Under the pieces are notes generated by a model that searched no databases, was not told the origin of the DNA, and worked only from the letters and a program-made list of their open reading frames with translations. Shown piece by piece: positions 58,618 through 64,000 of a stretch of 64,000 bases of DNA; position 1 is the stretch's first letter, and every line of letters starts with the position of its first letter. Source of the DNA: Sodiomyces alkalinus F11 (lineage: Eukaryota; Ascomycota; Sordariomycetes; Glomerellales; Plectosphaerellaceae); NCBI RefSeq assembly GCF_003711515.1, contig NW_021167085.1, positions 1,967,691 through 2,031,690 of the forward strand, written 5' to 3'. The position numbers and the translations under genes are program-made.

Positions 58618-59467
58618 TGCTGACGGTGACGATAGATAATCGAGAATCAAGGTAGTGCGTTGAACTGAGCTGAGCTGGATGAGGTCCTGGTTGATTTAGA
58701 TGGGTTGTATGGTGCCCGTCCCGTCGGGCTCGGCTGAACATTCCAGGAGGAGGATATTAGTTCTGAAATGCCACTCTTTTGCTCTCTGCCGCTGCCGTGT
58801 TGACATTCTAATCAATAAGACGGCGGCCGACGAGCGTTCCGTATGAGCTGAATTCAGGTCATAAGGGGGATTGAGAGAGAACTTGATGGGTTGGCCATGC
58901 TGCGCATAATACTAAACATGTGCGTGCGAGTTGGTTAACTACCTTTCGTCTTTTGATGAGATCTCATGAGAAAAGGTGGAAGGGAGAATATATATGTTCA
59001 TGACGCATGATCTTTTCGACGTCAAGTTGAAACTTTGATTTGAGACGACAGGCGGACATGTGAGCTCCGAAGGTGACTGTGCGAGTCTCCACTGTAAGAG
59101 AGTGGGCCCACGGGAGTACCTAACTAGCCACTAAATGACCAAGCCACACTTCGTACCTAGATGAATGCAGCCACATCCATCCCCTGTGCATGCCGTCTCC
59201 TTGACGTCATCGAACCCTGGAGTGAATGCCGTAGGGATACTTCAGTTGAAGCCCCGTCCCTTTCTCCCATGGTCTTCTTGCCATACCTACCTATATAATG
59301 TAAGGTAGCTAGAATTTATTCCCCTTCCTCGGAGTAAACCTCTAAGTTTACCTGGCAAACCTAACAACATCATCAAACCTGTCGGCACTGAATCAATTGT
59401 CTTTGCAACAATTCTCGTCTCGCAGGACAGTCCATCAGTTCACTGAAGACTCGCAGTGCTTCCCGAA
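58618..59467. other. Divergent promoter region
   Basis: About 850 bp between the LanC-like gene (-) and the RRT8-like gene (+). No defined element beyond a GGTAGCTAG/ACCTACC motif near 59285. Confidence 0.5.
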
Positions 59468-60827
59468 ATGGCAGACCAAGTCCAGCAGCCCATGGATCAG
59501 GGCTCACCTTCCTCCTCTTCCTCTGCTAAGGACCAGGGTGGAGTTGCACGATCGGTTCAGTCTAAAGCTCAAGAAATTCTGTATGCCCCAGTCTTCACTG
59601 CCCACCCGTATTCAGTCCTCTTTAGCTGTGGTACTGCAAGTGCGAGAGTTGAGGCTGACCTTGCCCATCACAGCCAAGAGGATTATCAACAAGCCCGCGC
59701 CTTGGTTGGTAATGCAGCGAAGAGCAAAGCCTACCTATACCCCATCAAGGTATGGTCATCAACACTAGTTTCGCCTCTCATCAGTTCGTTTATACGAAGT
59801 ATTACGACCCACGGTTCTTAGCTGACGGGTTTAACTGTTCGCCGTTCACAGGGTATTGCCTACTTTGCCACGAACAAGTCGCTCTGGGGGCCTTTCCTCT
59901 CATGCATCGGCCCTTACTTCCTCTTGTCTGTCGGCGTCACTACCGGCATGTTTGCCTTTACTTATGTCCCACAATTGACGGTCCTCGTCTTGTTCAACGG
60001 CCCTTTGGCTGTCTTCACCACCGTCCTCCTGGTGCTGAACGAGAGCGCCACCTTGATCAACGTGATCTCCCGCAATTGGTTGCTTCAAGACGCCCTTCTC
60101 GACACATTTGACGGGACCCTCGTTTCAAAGAACGCCGACTCTATCGTTCGTGAAGGTCGTCAGCTTCAGCCAGGCACAGACCCTATGCAGAAGCTAGGCC
60201 GCATTCTTAAGAGCCCTTTCGAACGCTTCTCTCCAAAGGCCCTCATCCGCTACGTCATGTACTTACCTCTTAACTTCATCCCTCTCGTCGGTTCCGCTTT
60301 GTTCGTTCTCATCCAAGCACGAGCAAGGGGTCAACACGTTCACGGCCGAGTATGACCTTTCTCACCTCTCGAGTGCCCCCTTTCTTTAGAGGCGTATCTT
60401 GTCTGACCGGGTTTTACGTCTAGTACTTTCAATTGAAGAAGTGGTCGGCATCTCAAAGCCAAGATTGGCTCAAGCGTCATTCTGGGCCTTACACAGCGTA
60501 AGTCTCGCCCTTCTTCCAACTACCTGGAGTCCACCCCTACATACACGGCTGTGGTGTGTAATTGCACCTGCTTACCTCAGCTCTCGCAGTTTCGGCCTCG
60601 TTGCAACGGGCCTCGAGATGATTCCCTTCGCCTCCATGTTCTTCTCCTTCAGCAATACAGGTTAGTCCGAGTGCCATCCGATGAAGAGTCCATCCGTCAT
60701 TCACTCTCCGCTAATATCCATCACAGTTGGTGCGGCCCTGTGGGCAGCCGATATGGAAACCAAGGACACGTCGATGACGGATGGAACAGCACCGAATTTG
60801 CGGGAGACAGCTAAGAAGGCAGATTAA
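59468..60827 (+). CDS. RRT8/EI24-like multi-pass membrane protein
   Basis: Protein of about 341 residues from five exons: 59468-59749, 59852-60349, 60424-60497, 60590-60660 and 60727-60827, all phase-consistent. A Ser/Gln-rich soluble N-terminus is followed by IKGIAYFATNKSLW, hydrophobic segments (GPYFLLSVGVTTGMFAFTYV and the segment after it, then LPLNFIPLVGSALFVLI), a conserved KWSASQSQDWLKRHSGPYTA loop and a last segment with FGLVATGLEMIPFASMFFSF. This is the fungal outer-spore-wall/lipid-droplet family (yeast Rrt8, Lds1, Lds2), related to EI24. It may act in lipid droplets or spore wall formation. The annotation is by resemblance. Confidence 0.82.
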
Positions 60828-61211
60828 GCGGAAGGGGACAATCAGTCCGAAAGAAATGGATATCCCTTCCATCCATTCCGTCTGTTGCAAGGCCAAGGCG
60901 TACGGGTTTTAATAGTGTTTGTGTAGCAAGAGTCGGAGAAAACGGAGTTCTAGGCTGTGCGCAGGTTTCATAGTATGCTTGAAGGAGAACTGGATTGGCC
61001 TACTCACCTTGAGACAACTTAATCATCGTTGACCCCTTCTCCGCAGGCATACAATGAAGGAGCGGGCAATTCCCCAACGGCAATGGCCAGACGTAGGGCT
61101 CCGGCCTCTTGCGCATCGACTGCACCTCCCCTCCCTGACAAAGTTCCCCCTTCTTTCAACGTACCAGATATAATACATGCCAAAAGAACAACTTCAACCT
61201 AACGAGTCTTA
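60828..61211. other. Intergenic, convergent 3' flanks
   Basis: 384 bp between the RRT8-like gene (+) and the thioesterase (-). No feature is recognised. Confidence 0.5.
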
Positions 61212-61901
61212 CTACATCCTCTCTCGCGGCACCGTCATCCACATCCCTTCACATTTGGCAAACTCGACAAGATGTTCATCCGTAATCGTCACGGCTAGAA
61301 ACAACTTCCTGCCCTCTATCCTGTCGAGTGACGACGTCACCACGACAACCTTGGGAGCGGGCAAAGGCCTTTGAAAGCGAACCGTCATGTTCGCCGTGAG
61401 AAACCGGGCGTTATCCACATCTATAGTCCCGGGCGGTAAAGGCCTGTTTGCCTCCATTTCACACCCCTGGGCGTAATGATTGGCGAGGAACAAATTCCCC
61501 ATGGCTTCGTCTATCAGCGAGGCGATGAGACCGCCGTGGACGGACCCGGCGAACCCGATCACGCCGGGCCGTAGGTCGAAGAGGAGGGAGCATGATCGGA
61601 CCAAGAAAGCGGGGTCCGCCGCTTGTGAGGCCGCGGTGATCGGGGCTGAGTGGGGGGTGGCGTTTGGAGAGGCGTCCGGAGACGGCACTTTGTAGAAGCC
61701 GATGCAGTGCGGCACGGCGTCGGCATCGCGGAGAGTTTTCGAGAAGAGCTGATCTCGGCTCGGGGAATGCCGCGCGTCATCCTCGGGCAACCGGGATGTA
61801 GGCACGAAAGTGTGGACGTCTGGCTGGGCGAGGAGAGCGGCACACCACGGTATGGATAGGAAATGCGACACGTCCTCGCTGGGGAGACGGGGTTGGACCA
61901 T
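61212..61901 (-). CDS. Hotdog-fold thioesterase (4HBT family)
   Basis: Single-exon protein of 229 residues; the ATG at 61901 (MVQPRLPSEDVSHF) fits the family. The N-terminal third is helical (VSHFLSIPWCAALLAQPD). The hotdog domain follows with VIGFAGSVHGGLIASLIDEA, which carries the HGG and Asp/Glu signature of acyl-CoA thioesterases, then FLTANMTVRFQRPLPAPKVV and the final strand KCEGMWMTVPRE. It probably hydrolyses acyl-CoA or related thioesters in the cytosol or mitochondria; the exact substrate is unknown. Confidence 0.88.
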   Translation of the reverse strand: MVQPRLPSEDVSHFLSIPWCAALLAQPDVHTFVPTSRLPEDDARHSPSRDQLFSKTLRDADAVPHCIGFYKVPSPDASPNATPHSAPITAASQAADPAFLVRSCSLLFDLRPGVIGFAGSVHGGLIASLIDEAMGNLFLANHYAQGCEMEANRPLPPGTIDVDNARFLTANMTVRFQRPLPAPKVVVVTSSLDRIEGRKLFLAVTITDEHLVEFAKCEGMWMTVPRERM

Positions 61902-63037
61902 TGTAACTGCTCCGGTTGGTTTGAAAATGACAGACCGGCCAGCTTGGACGATAATGATATAAAGCACCAGGTAATAGGAGTGAGAGTAGTAACAGGCGAA
62001 AAGCCTACTCAGGCTTCGGGTGAGACCGAAATGATATACGGACTACTGATTATTATAGGTGTAAAAAGCGTCTCGACTCTACTTATATGATCTGACAATG
62101 TCAAATGTATACATTATCACAGACGGGCATACGCCAGCGCGTGGTGCTTTGGGGACTTACCTCGGCTGTCCGGGGATATGTCACTCTCTAACGTCTCCGC
62201 CTCGCAATTTATCTTAGCCAGAATCTGGCGACTCGCATCATCCCTGTTCAATGGTCCCCACCGGTCCTACTCCGACCCCCGCTTACCCGACCACCAGACC
62301 GAGGCCGAGATAGAACTGCTGGCCTGGGATCATATGCCCCAGCCTATGGCACGGTAGCGAACCTACCGAAGAAGAAAAGACGTAGAAAAGACGGTCGTGA
62401 TTTTGCAGAGCAGTTTCTTTTATAATACCAAAGGACCTGAGTACCACCAGTTGCAGGAGCTGTATAGGTACTCAAAGTTGACTACTGTCGGAGAGGAGCC
62501 GTTTTCTGGCCGGCCTGGCGCTGTGGGAAATATAGAACGGATCCCGTTGGTAAGCCATTGTCGAGATCGAATCTTATAATGAGGAATTGCGTCTCTTATG
62601 GAAAGGACTTTTCAGGCTCTAGAGTTCATGGCTGAATCTCCAGATTCACCTGTCATGAAGTTGAATGAAGTAATCTGCCCTGATCTACGGCTTATTAGGT
62701 AATCGCCCCTGAGTCACGTGCTCTATAGGGTGTCGGAATTTGGCTTATCTTATCTCCGGGTGATAGTTCCCCACCTTTGTACATGTCGTCACCCCCGGAC
62801 CAGACCGGACCAAACCGGACCGTTTCAACGTACCTGACCCTCATACCACTTAAGGTACTCTTCTCCTAAGACGGATCTCTTTTGAGATAGCTTCTGTATC
62901 GAGTATGTTGACCTTTTAAAAAGGGGTCTCACGTCTCAGTTGTCCCTTGTGCACTATACACTTCGAACGGTATCTCTACCCCCAGGATCTCGATACCGCC
63001 GAGCTTCAAGACGCTTTGCCTTATCGGCGAGCACATA
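61902..63037. other. Divergent promoter region
   Basis: About 1.1 kb between the thioesterase (-) and the DCAF11-like gene (+). It holds a CACGTG at 62715-62720 and a 10-bp tandem repeat at 62795-62824; no gene is recognised. Confidence 0.5.
62795..62824. repeat. 10-bp tandem repeat (CCGGACCAGA type), three copies
   Basis: CCGGACCAGA, CCGGACCAAA and CCGGACCGTT run head to tail 214-243 bp before the DCAF11-like start codon. The shared CCGGACC core suggests either a short expansion or repeated protein-binding sites. Confidence 0.75.
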
Positions 63038-64000
63038 ATGGACTCTCGAGAGGTTGACGACGTGCTGGGGCAATGGTATCTGGAGCAAACGGGACAGAAT
63101 GAACCTGACCGCCCCAGCTTGGACGGCCATGACAACGACGACGCCGAAGACGATCCTGATTTTGAGGATGTCCCGGACGACGAGGAAGAGGGTGACGATG
63201 CTGCTGAGTACTACGGTATGCGCTGTCAGGCCCATTTACCTTATTCTATTTATATTGTCCTGTACCTTTATGCCTGATATGTGTTAGACGCCGAAGAGGG
63301 AGACTACAACATTCTCCCGCTCCAGGTGTTGATCGGGGAACATTTTGGCCATCAGCATGGAGCAGAGAGCGAAGACGAGCATGACCTCGCTGACTTCGAT
63401 GGAAATGAAGAGGATCAAGTTGACGACGACGAGGATGAATACGACGACGATGATGATGATGATGATAATGAAACAGCCGCTGTCGTGAATAACATTCTAG
63501 GTCCCCCCCCCGCTCCCCCCGCGGGCGGCCCAACGAAGCACATAGGATTCTGCTCAAGGACCCTTAGCCCTTTACAGAGGGACTCTGCTGACAGGAAGTG
63601 ATTTTGATTAGCTGGGGCTGGCGATGGGTGGCTATCTCGCGCACAGCTTCTGGCTCTACTGAGGAGCAATAACTTAGGAGACGTGATATTCGAGGATAGT
63701 CGCGGTGTGGCTTGGGGACGAAGGCGGCGGTCCCCGCCCGATCCTGACCGCTTCCCCAAAGTCCCCAGCGAGAAGGGAACCGAGCTGATGCACTCTGGCC
63801 TGTTTGGCGCCAACAACTTTCGGTTAGAGAAGAGGAAACAGCTGGCGCGGCGAATGCTAGACAGGGAACTGGGCGTCTACTCGGGGGTAGACCGTCAACG
63901 GAACCAGGATCTCATGGCCCAGGATATGATCCCCTCCAGTCACCCCGAGATGATCATCCACTACGAAGATCCCGTCTACTCGGGACAGTTTTCCGACGAC
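63038..64000 (+). CDS. DCAF11-like WD40 protein, 3' part outside window
   Basis: N-terminal part of a WD-repeat protein resembling DDB1-CUL4-associated factor 11 (WDR23), a substrate receptor of CUL4-DDB1 ubiquitin ligases. Exons 63038-63215, 63288-63500 and 63612 to the window end; the last join (donor GTCCCC, acceptor GATTAG) is less certain. A very acidic N-terminus with an Asp run (about 63424-63470) leads to LLALLRSNNLGDVIFEDS, FPKVPSEKGTELMHSGLFG and the conserved MIPSSHPEMIIHYEDPVYSG, where the WD40 propeller begins. The propeller lies beyond the window. The DPVYSGQFSDD block is the best family match. Confidence 0.85.

Overview
The window is nuclear DNA of a filamentous ascomycete (Pezizomycotina, most likely a Sordariomycete). 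The evidence is short GT-AG introns (about 45-130 nt) in nearly every gene, fungal versions of housekeeping proteins, an intron-containing tRNA-Pro, and a long block carrying the footprint of repeat-induced point mutation (RIP). All exon models were built by eye from reading frame, splice signals and remembered family motifs; no alignment or search was run.

Left part (1-35.3 kb). A possible small accessory group comes first: a HisC-like aminotransferase cut by the window edge (-), an FAD-dependent monooxygenase (+) and a nine-exon UDP-glycosyltransferase (-). Then follows an ordinary housekeeping stretch: a small conserved hydrophilic protein, ribosomal protein eL14, NAC alpha, ATP synthase subunit d, tRNA-Pro(AGG), a small Cys-rich protein, a GDT1-type cation transporter, an MFS transporter, a thioredoxin-like protein, an L-rhamnose mutarotase-like protein, Elongator subunit Elp6, ribosomal protein eL37, a coiled-coil protein resembling kinetochore Sos7, and an Arg/Ser-rich nuclear-type protein. 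Intergenic stretches are long and mostly featureless.

Middle (about 36.0-53.1 kb). A gene-free island in which CA and TG dinucleotides are nearly absent and replaced by TA, while CG and CC remain. Coding frames still show through, with stops at Gln/Trp positions and Tyr in place of His/Cys. I can read, from left to right: a copia-type RT/RNase H fragment (-); a decayed Ulp1-like cysteine protease frame (+); the first half of a large transposase-like frame (+); a Tad-type LINE (-) with gag zinc knuckle, endonuclease and reverse transcriptase; and the second half of the transposase-like frame (+). The LINE therefore seems to be nested inside the transposase-like element. The island is flanked by a near-perfect 27/29-bp inverted repeat (TACCTACCCGGG plus a G/C tract), which may mark the ends of one large element.

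Right part (53.1-64 kb). Genes resume: a PA-TM-RING ubiquitin ligase, a LanC-like protein, an RRT8/EI24-like membrane protein, a hotdog thioesterase and the 5' part of a DCAF11-like WD40 protein cut by the window end.

The best leads are the island (inverted-repeat boundaries, a protease and a transposase-like frame on the same strand, and a ~300-bp patch that escaped mutation just upstream of the transposase-like frame), the shared CACGTG sites 120-150 bp upstream of three genes, and the aminotransferase/monooxygenase/glycosyltransferase group.
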